Shown here: piece after piece, positions 1-7,267 of the stretch
Layout of the letters: every line of letters starts with the position of its first letter
Numbering within the stretch: position 1 is the stretch's first letter
Assembly (NCBI GenBank): GCA_964463965.1
Contig: CAYXED010000014.1
Coordinates: forward strand, 1 to 9,803
Origin: UBA2166 sp964463965
GTDB lineage: Bacteria; Nitrospirota; Nitrospiria; Nitrospirales; UBA2166
DNA length: 9,803 bases
Direction: 5' to 3'
Translations under genes and position numbers: made by a program
Notes under the pieces: model-generated
The model's input: only the letters and a program-made list of their open reading frames with translations
Told to the model about the DNA's origin: nothing
Databases searched by the model: none

Positions 1-55
1 GCGCACTCGCTTGGGGTGCGAGAGGTCGGCCGTTCAAATCGGCTCGCCCCGACCA
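1..55 (+). tRNA. tRNA-Pro (anticodon GGG), 3' part
   Basis: This is the 3' two thirds of a tRNA cut by the window edge. A perfect 5-bp anticodon stem (6-10 with 18-22) encloses the loop TTGGGGT, which puts the anticodon GGG at 13-15 after the invariant T33 and with G37 behind it. A 5-nt variable loop follows (23-27). The T arm has its stem at 28-32/40-44 and the loop TTCAAAT. The acceptor strand CGCCCCG is at 45-51, the discriminator is A52, and CCA is encoded at 53-55. G72 and A73 are the usual bacterial tRNA-Pro identity bases. GGG reads proline codon CCC, and CCU by wobble. The gene ends only 15 nt before the next ORF, with no terminator visible between them. Confidence 0.93.
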
Positions 56-70
56 TTAATCTAGTGCACG

Positions 71-655
71 ATGTTCGAAGGTCTTACGCACTGGGTAATT
101 GAGTGGGCGGAGTCGCCCTACGCGGTCTGGGCATTGTTTTTTCTCTCAGTCGCCGAATCTTCTTTTTTTCCGATTCCTCCTGACGTCCTACTCGTTCCCC
201 TAGTTCTTAGTAATCCTGATCAAGGATTGTGGTTAGCTGGTGTGACAACGGCTGGATCAGTTATTGGTGGTGTGATTGGATACTGCATTGGTTTTTTTGG
301 TGGCCGACCAATATTAGAGCGATTTTTTTCTTGGGTCACCATTAGAAAAGTTAAGGATCAGTTTGATCGTTACGGAGGTTGGGCAGTTGGAGTTGCGGGG
401 TTTACTCCTATTCCTTATAAGGTGTTTACGGTTGCATCGGGGGTGTTTTCTTTCAGAGTGTTTACTTTTGTTCTAGCGTCATTCATAGGCCGTGGGGGGA
501 GATTTTTTCTAGTTGCTACAGCAATTCAACTATTTGGTGAAAAAATGCTTGGATTGATGGAGCAATATTATATTGGGAGTTCGATTGTCTTGGTTGTTTT
601 GGTGGTTGCTGTGGGCTGGGCTTTTCATGTGCTACGACAGAGAGGCCTTAGCTAG
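71..655 (+). CDS. YqaA-type DedA family (SNARE-associated) inner-membrane protein
   Basis: This 194-aa polytopic membrane protein belongs to the DedA superfamily, YqaA branch. It shows the family hallmarks in order: an acidic/proline motif AESSFFPIPPD (residues 28-38), a glycine-rich segment with GYCIGFFGG (70-78), a second re-entrant-type motif GFTPIPYKVFTVASG (110-124), and the GRxxR signature GRGGR (140-144). A C-terminal membrane span lies at about 170-187. It is longer than E. coli YqaA (142 aa) because of the C-terminal tail. DedA relatives are linked to lipid scrambling or recycling and proton-dependent membrane homeostasis; the exact substrate of this branch is not established. No clear Shine-Dalgarno precedes the ATG. 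The gene starts 15 nt after tRNA-Pro and ends 13 nt before cysS, so it may be transcribed with both. Confidence 0.9.
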   Translation: MFEGLTHWVIEWAESPYAVWALFFLSVAESSFFPIPPDVLLVPLVLSNPDQGLWLAGVTTAGSVIGGVIGYCIGFFGGRPILERFFSWVTIRKVKDQFDRYGGWAVGVAGFTPIPYKVFTVASGVFSFRVFTFVLASFIGRGGRFFLVATAIQLFGEKMLGLMEQYYIGSSIVLVVLVVAVGWAFHVLRQRGLS

Positions 656-668
656 AAAGCATTCTCAT

Positions 669-2141
669 ATGCTGATGATACACAATACGATGACTGGTGA
701 GAAAGAGGTCTTTAAGCCTTTGAGCCCTGGCAAAGTTGGAATGTATGTGTGTGGTGTCACTGTATATGATGAGTGCCATCTTGGTCATGCTAGAAGTGCT
801 ATTGTCTTTGATACCGTCCGCCGTTATCTTCAATATCTTGGGTTTTCTGTTACCTATATCCGAAACTTTACGGATGTGGATGACAAAATTATTACTCGAG
901 CAAACCAAGAAAAACGAAGTTGGACTGCAGTTGTTGATCAATACATCAGTGCATTTTCACGAGATATGGAGAAGTTGTGTGTGGTAAGGCCGGATCAAGA
1001 GCCGCGAGCAACAGAACATATGGTGGAAATTGTGAACATGGTCCGAGATCTACTTGATAAAGATATGGCATATGTGATTGATGGCGATGTTTATTACCAT
1101 GTCGAGAGTTTTCGAGACTATGGAAGCCTGTCACATCGAAAGATATCTGATATGTTGGCTGGAGCTCGAGTCGAGGTTGATCAACGAAAGAAGCATCCAA
1201 TGGACTTTGCTCTTTGGAAAAAATCCAAACTAGGAGAGCCTGCTTGGGAGAGTCCATGGGGATTAGGCCGTCCAGGGTGGCACATTGAGTGTTCGGCAAT
1301 GTCGGTTGCTCATCTTGGAACAACATTTGATATCCATGGTGGCGGGGAAGATCTAATTTTTCCTCATCACGAAAATGAGATTGCTCAATCTGAGGCGTCT
1401 ACGGGAAAACCATTTGCGAAGTATTGGATTCACAATGGTTTTGTCACCATTCATGCAGAAAAGATGTCAAAGTCTCTTGGTAATGCTTTCACCATTCGAT
1501 CATTGTTCGAAGGTTCAGGTTATAAAGAGAAGGTTACGGCCGAGGTGATTCGTTACTTTGTGCTCTCTGCCCACTACAGAAGTCCCATTGATTTGCAGGA
1601 CGAAAGCCTGCAGGAAAGTAAGCGTGCACTTAGTAATGTGTACGATCTACTGCTTCGCTTACAGGAGGAAAGTGGTTCGCCAAGTGAGGAGGGAAGTGCT
1701 GATGCAGACGCAGAGAATATTTTAGGGCAACTGGGGGAAAGCTTTGAAGTGGCGATGAATGATGATTTTAATACTCCTGGAGCTATTGGTGAATTGCAGC
1801 GTGTTAGGGGGGAAATCAACGCGTGCTTGGCGCGTGGTCTTTCTGTAGGGATGGCAAAAAAAGTGATTGATCAATTGAAGTATCTTGGGTCTTTGTTGGG
1901 AGTGTTGCAACTTGCACCGCAGGACTGGGAATTTTCAGATAAGGAGGCCTGGACAAGTAAGTCGGTTCTCCCTCAATACACGCAATTCAGTGATGGTGAC
2001 ATTGAAACAATGATTGATGAACGACGGCATGCTCGCATGAATAAAGAATGGAAACGATCAGATGAAATTCGTGACGCCTTGGCAGCGCATGGGGTTATTC
2101 TTGAAGATCGAGCAGATGGCACAACACGATGGAAAAGATGA
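669..2141 (+). CDS. cysS: Cysteinyl-tRNA synthetase
   Basis: This cytosolic class I aminoacyl-tRNA synthetase ligates cysteine to tRNA-Cys using ATP. The 490-aa protein is close to the family length (E. coli 461). The N terminus reads MLMIHNTMTG then MYVCGVTVYDECHLGH. Zinc ligands fall where expected: C28, C208, H233 and E237. The HIGH motif is HLGH (37-40) and the KMSKS loop is intact at 265-269. A DALR-type helical region follows, with a short C-terminal domain. I chose ATG 669 because the family starts here; the open frame extends upstream to 573, but those extra residues overlap the yqaA gene and are hydrophobic and unlike CysRS. ATG 675 is a close alternative. The ribosome binding site is weak (AGAAAG near 653-658). 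The stop codon overlaps the next start as ATGA. Confidence 0.96.
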   Translation: MLMIHNTMTGEKEVFKPLSPGKVGMYVCGVTVYDECHLGHARSAIVFDTVRRYLQYLGFSVTYIRNFTDVDDKIITRANQEKRSWTAVVDQYISAFSRDMEKLCVVRPDQEPRATEHMVEIVNMVRDLLDKDMAYVIDGDVYYHVESFRDYGSLSHRKISDMLAGARVEVDQRKKHPMDFALWKKSKLGEPAWESPWGLGRPGWHIECSAMSVAHLGTTFDIHGGGEDLIFPHHENEIAQSEASTGKPFAKYWIHNGFVTIHAEKMSKSLGNAFTIRSLFEGSGYKEKVTAEVIRYFVLSAHYRSPIDLQDESLQESKRALSNVYDLLLRLQEESGSPSEEGSADADAENILGQLGESFEVAMNDDFNTPGAIGELQRVRGEINACLARGLSVGMAKKVIDQLKYLGSLLGVLQLAPQDWEFSDKEAWTSKSVLPQYTQFSDGDIETMIDERRHARMNKEWKRSDEIRDALAAHGVILEDRADGTTRWKR

Positions 2142-4933
2142 GTTCTAAAAATATTCCTACTGCATTCAATTTACCGGGATTGAACGAAGAAGTTACTGCT
2201 CTACTCGAAGAGTTATTCAATATTTCAAGGAGAGCCTGTGAGGAGTGCATCCAGCATCTTCCAGAGGCTCTTCAGCGGTGTGATATTGATGTTGTTTGTC
2301 TTTGGGTTGATCTTGGAATTGAAATTTCTTCTGCCTCTGCGGCTACGGGGATACGCTATTTTAAGACCAGCCTTCTCGCGATCACAGGGGTAACCGACAA
2401 AAGGTACCAACGGCATATTTTGGAAAGTGCTATCCAAATACTTGGCACAGATGATGATACTGAAAGTACGGGCGGACATCTTGCTTTAGAATGTGTGCTT
2501 AGTGGGCCTAAGGTGGCTTGTGTGCTTGCAAAAGATGATCTCGATGTCTGGGTGTCTCTTGGAATGGAACTAGGGAAATGGAATCCCCTTGCAGCTGCAG
2601 AATACTTTAAAGAAAGTGCTGAGGTTTTACAGGCGTTGCCATTCACGCATATCAGGCAGTGGGTGGAATGTGGAGTCAAGTTGGTTACAAAAAACCAGCT
2701 TGGCAATTTTGATTATTTGTTGACGATAGAGTTTTTTCGGACCACAGCAAATATTTTTGAACAAATCACAGAGGATGCTATCAGGCTTAGGGTTCTAGAA
2801 TGCACGAGTCAAATTGCCGATCGAAGTCCACACGCTGCGATGGCATTTATGAAGCAGAGCCCAAATTCAGTTGCGGCAATTTTTGGAACTCTGGAGGGCC
2901 TTTCAGTCAAAGAAATACCTAATTTGCATGAGGAGAGGCTTGCTCGGTTTGAGCAGTGGATTGAGGCAGGTTTGCAAGCTTTAGAATATAGCGAAGAAGC
3001 AGCACGTGCTTATTTTTCGTATGAAAGTCGTTGGGCATTGGTTTCCATTGAACGAGCTATGAGTGGAGTGTCACTTCGAACAATGCATAGACCGTTGAAG
3101 CTGCTCGTAAAAGGCCTAAGTGGGCATGATGTACGGATTGAAACGCATCACCCTACTGATAGTGCAACTAGTCAAACAGCCATACCAGGATGCCCAGTTG
3201 ATCAACCTATGATTGAGCGGCCATCGTGTTTGCAGGATACGACGAGTGCTATCGTTCTTCCATCTATGCTTAATGCTTACCCCAGAAAAAGTGATAATGC
3301 ACGTCTGTATCGTATCATGGCAGCACACAAAGCAGGACATTTTGAATTTGGGACTCATCAACTCGAAATTTCATCTATAGAAGAGTTTATCTGCGATCTT
3401 CAGGTTCGTTATGGGAAGAGTCATCACCCGGCGTCTGTGTGGGAGGTTTTTACGCTATATCCATCTCCCTCTTTGGCTCAAGACTTATGGATGATTGTCG
3501 AAGATTCCCGTATTGACTCACGTCTTTCGTATGAATATCCAGGGCTTCGGCGTGATATGGATTATATTGTGAAAGAGGTAGTTTCATGGCGGCCTTTGTT
3601 TCAGGGAGGGACACTGACTGATATGATGCTTGAAGCTTTAATCAGGATGTCTGTTGGTGAATCAACCGAAGGCATGCCCGATTCATGTCTGACTATTGTC
3701 AATCAGGCTGCGTCGTTGTTTTCAAAAATTCGAGTTCCACAGGCAACATGTAAAACCTCTCTAGAGGTTGCTGATAGACTCTATGAGCTACTTGATGTTT
3801 TTCGTTCCACAGATCCTGCCCTCTCTGAGACAGGCAATACAAGTGATGAATCTAAAAATGAGGAATTTGATGAGGAAAGCCTTGCTCAGCGTGGTGATTC
3901 GCCCTCATATCAACGGGTTGAAAACTTAATATATAGGCGTGCCGAAAGCTTCCCTTCTACTACAAATGAGAAGTTAATCGAACAGCAGTCATTTGAAGTG
4001 GAACCTGGTGCAGATGATAGCGAATCAGCAGGGCGGACCACGTTTTTCTATGATGAATGGGATGCTGGGCTTGGTGATTATCGATCTGATTGGTGTAGGG
4101 TTACTGAAGCGATTGGTGATAGCACATCTGCAGACCAAGGTTTTGTTGATCAAACATTAGTTGATCATCAGTGGACAATTCATCGCCTCAGAAAATACTT
4201 TGAAGGCATTAGACCAAGTTCATTGAGGTGGGTGAAGGGTCAGCTTGATGGCGAAGATGTTGACGTGGATGCAGTTATCGATCGTTGTGCTGAGCGTCGT
4301 GTGGGACAGGCCCCATCTGATCGAGTCTTCATGAATCGAGAGGTGCGTGTTCGAGATGTTTCTGCGGCGATACTCGTGGACATCAGCGGTTCAACCAATA
4401 GAGTCCTTGATGATACCGGGAAGCGTGTTATTGACGTAGAGAAGGAAGCTTTGGTGCTTTTGTGTGAAGCCCTCGAGACTCTGGGCGATAGGTATGGAAT
4501 TTATGGATTCTCTGGGCGTTCTCGTAGAGATGTGAGGTTTGATGTTTTTAAAGATTTTGATCATGGATACAATAGTCAATCTAAGCAGCGTATTGGAGGG
4601 ATTCAGCCGATTCAGCAAAATCGGGACGGAGCGGCAATACGGCACGCAGTATCAAAGCTTCGACGTGAGCAGGCAAAAGTAAAACTGCTGATGCTTTTAA
4701 GCGATGGGCGGCCGTTGGATGATCAATATGAACATGATTATGCTTTTGAAGATACTCGTATGGCCCTTCGCGAGGCAAAGCGCATGGGAGTTCATCCGTT
4801 TTGCGTGACAATTGATCGTACAGCTCCAGAGTACTTGAGCCGTATGTGTGGAGAATTTGGGTTCATTGTTGTAGATCGCGTTCAGCGATTACCCGATCGC
4901 CTTCCAGAAATCTACGGGCGTTTGACAACATGA
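2138..4933 (+). CDS. NorD/CbbO-like VWA-domain protein with N-terminal helical repeats
   Basis: This is a 931-aa cytoplasmic protein with no signal peptide or membrane span. Its C-terminal third (about 740-925) is a von Willebrand factor A domain with the MIDAS motif DISGS (748-752), NRDGAA (828-833) and LLSDGRP (854-860), the arrangement typical of NorD/CbbO. The middle has an HxxxH motif, HKAGH (397-401), followed by FEFGTH and a downstream acidic segment EDSRID from E455. This resembles a degenerate zinc-peptidase fold with lysine at the catalytic glutamate position. An acidic linker (about 560-635) joins it to the VWA part. The N-terminal 300 residues hold a repeating pattern of W, a G four residues on, then YF or FF (near 56, 138, 175 and 274). 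Relatives work with a MoxR-type AAA+ ATPase to activate metalloenzymes such as NO reductase or Rubisco; no such partner or target is seen here. Its start overlaps the cysS stop as ATGA; ATG 2129 is an alternative. Confidence 0.85.
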   Translation: MSSKNIPTAFNLPGLNEEVTALLEELFNISRRACEECIQHLPEALQRCDIDVVCLWVDLGIEISSASAATGIRYFKTSLLAITGVTDKRYQRHILESAIQILGTDDDTESTGGHLALECVLSGPKVACVLAKDDLDVWVSLGMELGKWNPLAAAEYFKESAEVLQALPFTHIRQWVECGVKLVTKNQLGNFDYLLTIEFFRTTANIFEQITEDAIRLRVLECTSQIADRSPHAAMAFMKQSPNSVAAIFGTLEGLSVKEIPNLHEERLARFEQWIEAGLQALEYSEEAARAYFSYESRWALVSIERAMSGVSLRTMHRPLKLLVKGLSGHDVRIETHHPTDSATSQTAIPGCPVDQPMIERPSCLQDTTSAIVLPSMLNAYPRKSDNARLYRIMAAHKAGHFEFGTHQLEISSIEEFICDLQVRYGKSHHPASVWEVFTLYPSPSLAQDLWMIVEDSRIDSRLSYEYPGLRRDMDYIVKEVVSWRPLFQGGTLTDMMLEALIRMSVGESTEGMPDSCLTIVNQAASLFSKIRVPQATCKTSLEVADRLYELLDVFRSTDPALSETGNTSDESKNEEFDEESLAQRGDSPSYQRVENLIYRRAESFPSTTNEKLIEQQSFEVEPGADDSESAGRTTFFYDEWDAGLGDYRSDWCRVTEAIGDSTSADQGFVDQTLVDHQWTIHRLRKYFEGIRPSSLRWVKGQLDGEDVDVDAVIDRCAERRVGQAPSDRVFMNREVRVRDVSAAILVDISGSTNRVLDDTGKRVIDVEKEALVLLCEALETLGDRYGIYGFSGRSRRDVRFDVFKDFDHGYNSQSKQRIGGIQPIQQNRDGAAIRHAVSKLRREQAKVKLLMLLSDGRPLDDQYEHDYAFEDTRMALREAKRMGVHPFCVTIDRTAPEYLSRMCGEFGFIVVDRVQRLPDRLPEIYGRLTT

Positions 4934-5292
4934 GTAATACTGCTGACGATGTGCCAGGATGGCTCTATCGACTTTTCACTGGGGATTCCTATCCTTATCT
5001 GAAGCGGCAAGCTAAGTTTAGTCTTAAGCGCAATCCTACGCCAGATGTGTTGCGTGAATTGTTTGACGACATCTTTCCGCGCTGTACGTTGAAGGTGCTC
5101 CTGGAAGAAAAGCACGGAATGATTGTTCAGTTTCGTGAACTCGGTGCATATGAGCCTGGAGAGTATATGGATTTAGTTTCAAACCCTGTCGATGTTCTTC
5201 GTGAAACTTATGGTCGTGGAAAATATAAGTTGAACTTTTATCAGGGGGAGAACTTTATTTGTACGACAAATTTTAAGGTTGATGTTGAGTAG
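4930..5292 (+). CDS. Unknown 120-aa protein coupled to the NorD-like gene
   Basis: I do not recognise this protein. It is 120 aa, soluble, without a signal peptide. The first half is basic and helical looking (WLYRLFTGDSYPYLKRQAKF, then VLRELFDDIF). The second half looks like beta strands and ends in NPVDVLRETYGRGKYKLNFY and CTTNFKVDVE, so it may be a small alpha/beta domain. The start ATG 4930 overlaps the stop of the NorD-like gene as ATGA, which implies translational coupling and near-equal production. That makes it a plausible partner of the NorD-like protein, but this rests on context only. The reading frame extends upstream to 4846 inside the NorD-like gene; I rejected that extension because the overlap is long and cysteine/arginine-rich. 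Confidence 0.82.
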   Translation: MSNTADDVPGWLYRLFTGDSYPYLKRQAKFSLKRNPTPDVLRELFDDIFPRCTLKVLLEEKHGMIVQFRELGAYEPGEYMDLVSNPVDVLRETYGRGKYKLNFYQGENFICTTNFKVDVE

Positions 5293-5318
5293 AACACCAT
5301 TGTTATGGAGTGGGGAGT

Positions 5319-5378
5319 ATGATGTTTAAGATGTTTTGTCAGACTCAAGAGTTATGTCAAGAGTTCAAAGTGGTGTGA
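5319..5378 (+). other. Possible 19-codon leader ORF before mdh
   Basis: ATG ATG opens a short frame (MMFKMFCQTQELCQEFKVV) that stops at 5378, directly at the edge of the mdh ribosome binding site GAGGAGA (5377-5383). A GGAG lies just 5' of it, at short spacing. It contains the 9-nt direct repeat TCAAGAGTT, which encodes the repeated Gln-Glu steps. It could be a translated leader that influences mdh, or chance. There is no coding evidence beyond position and spacing. Confidence 0.2.
5345..5365 (+). repeat. 9-nt direct repeat TCAAGAGTT, 12-nt period
   Basis: Two exact copies of TCAAGAGTT at 5345-5353 and 5357-5365 are separated by ATG and lie 26 nt upstream of the mdh start. A period near one helical turn could suit a tandem operator, but no transcription factor site is recognised and no good promoter was found beside it. 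Confidence 0.5.
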
Positions 5379-5390
5379 GGAGATAGATAT

Positions 5391-6329
5391 ATGGGACGTG
5401 AAAAGATCACTGTAATAGGTGCGGGGAACGTGGGAGGAACAGCCGCACAGCGGCTTGCTGAGAAAGATTGTTACGACGTTGTGTTGCTCGACATCATTGA
5501 TGGTTTGCCCAAGGGAAAAGCTTTGGATCTGGCGCAATCAGCGCCAATTTGTGGCTACACTGGGCAGATACGCGGTACTAGTGATTACAAGGATACAAAA
5601 AACTCTTCAGTCGTAGTTGTGACATCTGGGATGCCAAGAAAACCTGGAATGTCCAGGGATGAGTTATTGGAGACAAATGTTCGTATTGTGAAAAGTGTCG
5701 TTGAGCAAGTAGTTGAGCATTCACCTCAGTGCATACTTGTCATTGTTTCGAATCCTCTAGATGCGATGACTTATGTAGCATACAAAACAAGTGGTTTTCC
5801 AAAAGAACGCGTGTTGGGCATGGCAGGGGTACTTGATTCCGCACGGTTTCGAGCCAGTATTGCCGAGGAAGTTGGTGTGTCCGTGCAAGAGGTGAGGACT
5901 ATGGTGCTTGGTGGTCATGGTGATTCCATGGTCCCACTCATAGGGAGTACGACTATTGCTGGTGCTCCTATCAGAGAGGTTATGGCAGAAAAGAACGTTC
6001 AGGCGCTTGTTGAGCGAACACGGCATGGAGGCGCGGAAATCGTACGCCTTCTGGAAAAGGGGAGTGCTTTTTATGCGCCATCAGCGGCAGCTGTTGAAAT
6101 GGTGGAAGCAATTATGAAGGATAGGCATAGCATTCTTCCCTGTGCGACACTATGTCAGGGGGAGTATGGCATGCAAGATGTATTCGTTGGAGTTCCAGTT
6201 AAGCTTGGGAGAGTTGGTTCAGAAGGTATCGTGGAAATTGCATTGACAGAAGATGAACAGTCAGCGTTAGAAAAATCTGCAGCGGATGTTAAAGGGCTTT
6301 GCTCTCAAATTGATACAATGCTGCCATAA
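5391..6329 (+). CDS. mdh: Malate dehydrogenase, LDH-like NAD-dependent type
   Basis: This enzyme interconverts malate and oxaloacetate with NAD in the oxidative or reductive TCA cycle, in the cytosol. The 312-aa length matches the LDH-like MDH group. The Rossmann loop GAGNVG is at 10-15, with D34 ending the second strand (LLDIID), which favours NAD over NADP. Substrate arginines are R83 in MPRKPG, R89 and R152; R83 in the mobile loop identifies malate rather than lactate dehydrogenase. N121 (VSNPLD) and catalytic H176 (GGHGDS) are present. The ATG has a good ribosome binding site, GAGGAGA at 5377-5383, 7 nt before the start. The gene lies 98 nt after the 120-aa gene, so it may have its own promoter, although I could not find a convincing one. 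Confidence 0.96.
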   Translation: MGREKITVIGAGNVGGTAAQRLAEKDCYDVVLLDIIDGLPKGKALDLAQSAPICGYTGQIRGTSDYKDTKNSSVVVVTSGMPRKPGMSRDELLETNVRIVKSVVEQVVEHSPQCILVIVSNPLDAMTYVAYKTSGFPKERVLGMAGVLDSARFRASIAEEVGVSVQEVRTMVLGGHGDSMVPLIGSTTIAGAPIREVMAEKNVQALVERTRHGGAEIVRLLEKGSAFYAPSAAAVEMVEAIMKDRHSILPCATLCQGEYGMQDVFVGVPVKLGRVGSEGIVEIALTEDEQSALEKSAADVKGLCSQIDTMLP

Positions 6330-6350
6330 GGAGTGAGGTGGATCTTTCGT

Positions 6351-6446
6351 ATGTTTAACGATACGGCGTTCTGGTTGCTATTGATTGCGGCACTTGCAGC
6401 AGTGGTCTTTACTCGTATGGCCTACGTTAGTTTCAAGTGGGGGTGA
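6351..6446 (+). CDS. 31-aa single-span membrane peptide
   Basis: A short frame, MFNDTAFWLLLIAALAAVVF then TRMAYVSFKWG, begins 21 nt after the mdh stop. It has a ribosome binding site GAGGTGG (6335-6341) about 9 nt before the ATG. Residues about 7-20 form one hydrophobic helix. The acidic N terminus and basic tail (R22, K29) suggest N-out, C-in topology. The peptide resembles small accessory subunits of respiratory complexes in size and layout, but I cannot name it. The spacing, the ribosome binding site and the purely hydrophobic core argue that it is real and cotranscribed with mdh. Confidence 0.6.
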   Translation: MFNDTAFWLLLIAALAAVVFTRMAYVSFKWG

Positions 6447-6504
6447 GCTCGGCATTGCTGTGACTAGGGGACTTAAAAACCAACTGTCATTTTTTTCAGC
6501 AGGA

Positions 6505-7164
6505 TCAAGCACCTACATCTACGGGACCTTCTATAGTTTCATCTAGTGCAGGGGGTAGTAGGTCGTCGTTCTGCTGGTTTGGTGTGAGGCTGGGCCCTCC
6601 AGAGGTTCTCCAGCCGCTTCCAGCTAAAACACTCCCGTTGAAAGAATCAACTTGTGCGAATACGAGACCATCGCCGCCTCGAATCAGAAATCCTCTCCAC
6701 ACTCTAGTTGTTTGACCGGTCGCTGAACTGACTGTGAGGTCAAGGCGCAAGCAACCGTTCCGGCTGCATACTTCATCGTCAATATCCTCGAAGAAAAAAT
6801 CACCATCAATTTCTATCCTGTTGAGCGATTGTGTTTCGCAGTTCATGAAAAGGAAAAACCCTCTGGGAATTTCTCTGGTTGCACCATCAGCCTCAAACCA
6901 CCCCGTGAACGATGCTGGGCATGTGACAAGTGACGAGTCCGCGCTCATAGCGCTGACATGATAAATGCCGTCGAAATCATCGAGGCTTCCGCCTGAAAAC
7001 CCTTCGTTTGTGTCGTCAGAGTTAATCTGTGCAGTTGTCGCAGCAACACCTCCTGCAGCGGCCGCAGTAAGTACCGCAATTGCAGCAGTATCTGCTCCGC
7101 AACCTGACAGCGAGAGAAACCCTAACAACCCAAGACGTATGATGTATTGAGACGCTATCTTCAC
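6505..7164 (-). CDS. Predicted lipoprotein of unknown function
   Basis: A 219-aa envelope lipoprotein with a GTG start at 7164. The start is chosen because AAGGAG sits 7 nt upstream and because it gives a compact signal peptide: MKIASQYIIR, a hydrophobic core, then the lipobox LSGC with lipidated C22. After C22 comes a low-complexity Ala/Gly/Thr stretch (about 25-46) and then a predominantly beta-looking domain (about 60-190). That domain has four cysteines (82, 109, 133, 138) that could form two disulphides in the periplasm. The tail (190-219) is Pro/Asp/Glu-rich and looks disordered. I do not recognise the family. The frame stays open to 7323 but that part overlaps cysE and lacks a start signal. 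It follows cysE by 103 nt on the same strand and converges with the mdh unit. Confidence 0.8.
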   Translation of the reverse strand: MKIASQYIIRLGLLGFLSLSGCGADTAAIAVLTAAAAGGVAATTAQINSDDTNEGFSGGSLDDFDGIYHVSAMSADSSLVTCPASFTGWFEADGATREIPRGFFLFMNCETQSLNRIEIDGDFFFEDIDDEVCSRNGCLRLDLTVSSATGQTTRVWRGFLIRGGDGLVFAQVDSFNGSVLAGSGWRTSGGPSLTPNQQNDDLLPPALDETIEGPVDVGA

Positions 7165-7170
7165 CGTAGC

Positions 7171-7177
7171 ACTCCTT
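7171..7177 (-). promoter_or_regulatory. Ribosome binding site that sets the lipoprotein start
   Basis: On the minus strand AAGGAG lies within this segment, 7 nt before GTG 7164. It is the only strong Shine-Dalgarno in the frame and it decides for the GTG over the ATG at 7323. Confidence 0.75.
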
Positions 7178-7267
7178 TTCTTGAAATGACCATTAGTGGA
7201 TACCAGGCACTTTTGAGGGTAGTGATAATTCTGTATGAGAGCAAGAGTAAAGAAAGTCTTTGTGATA

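Noticed and set aside
573..668. N-terminal extension of cysS to ATG 573
   Set aside because: The extra 32 residues overlap yqaA and have no counterpart in CysRS, where the protein begins at MLMIHNT.
6447..6504. Terminator between the convergent units
   Set aside because: Only a 4-bp TGAC/GTCA pairing with a long loop precedes the T7 run; too weak to call on either strand.
7165..7267. Separate promoter for the lipoprotein gene
   Set aside because: Boxes such as TTGCTC or TTTACT have only poor -10 partners at suitable spacing, so readthrough from cysE is equally likely.
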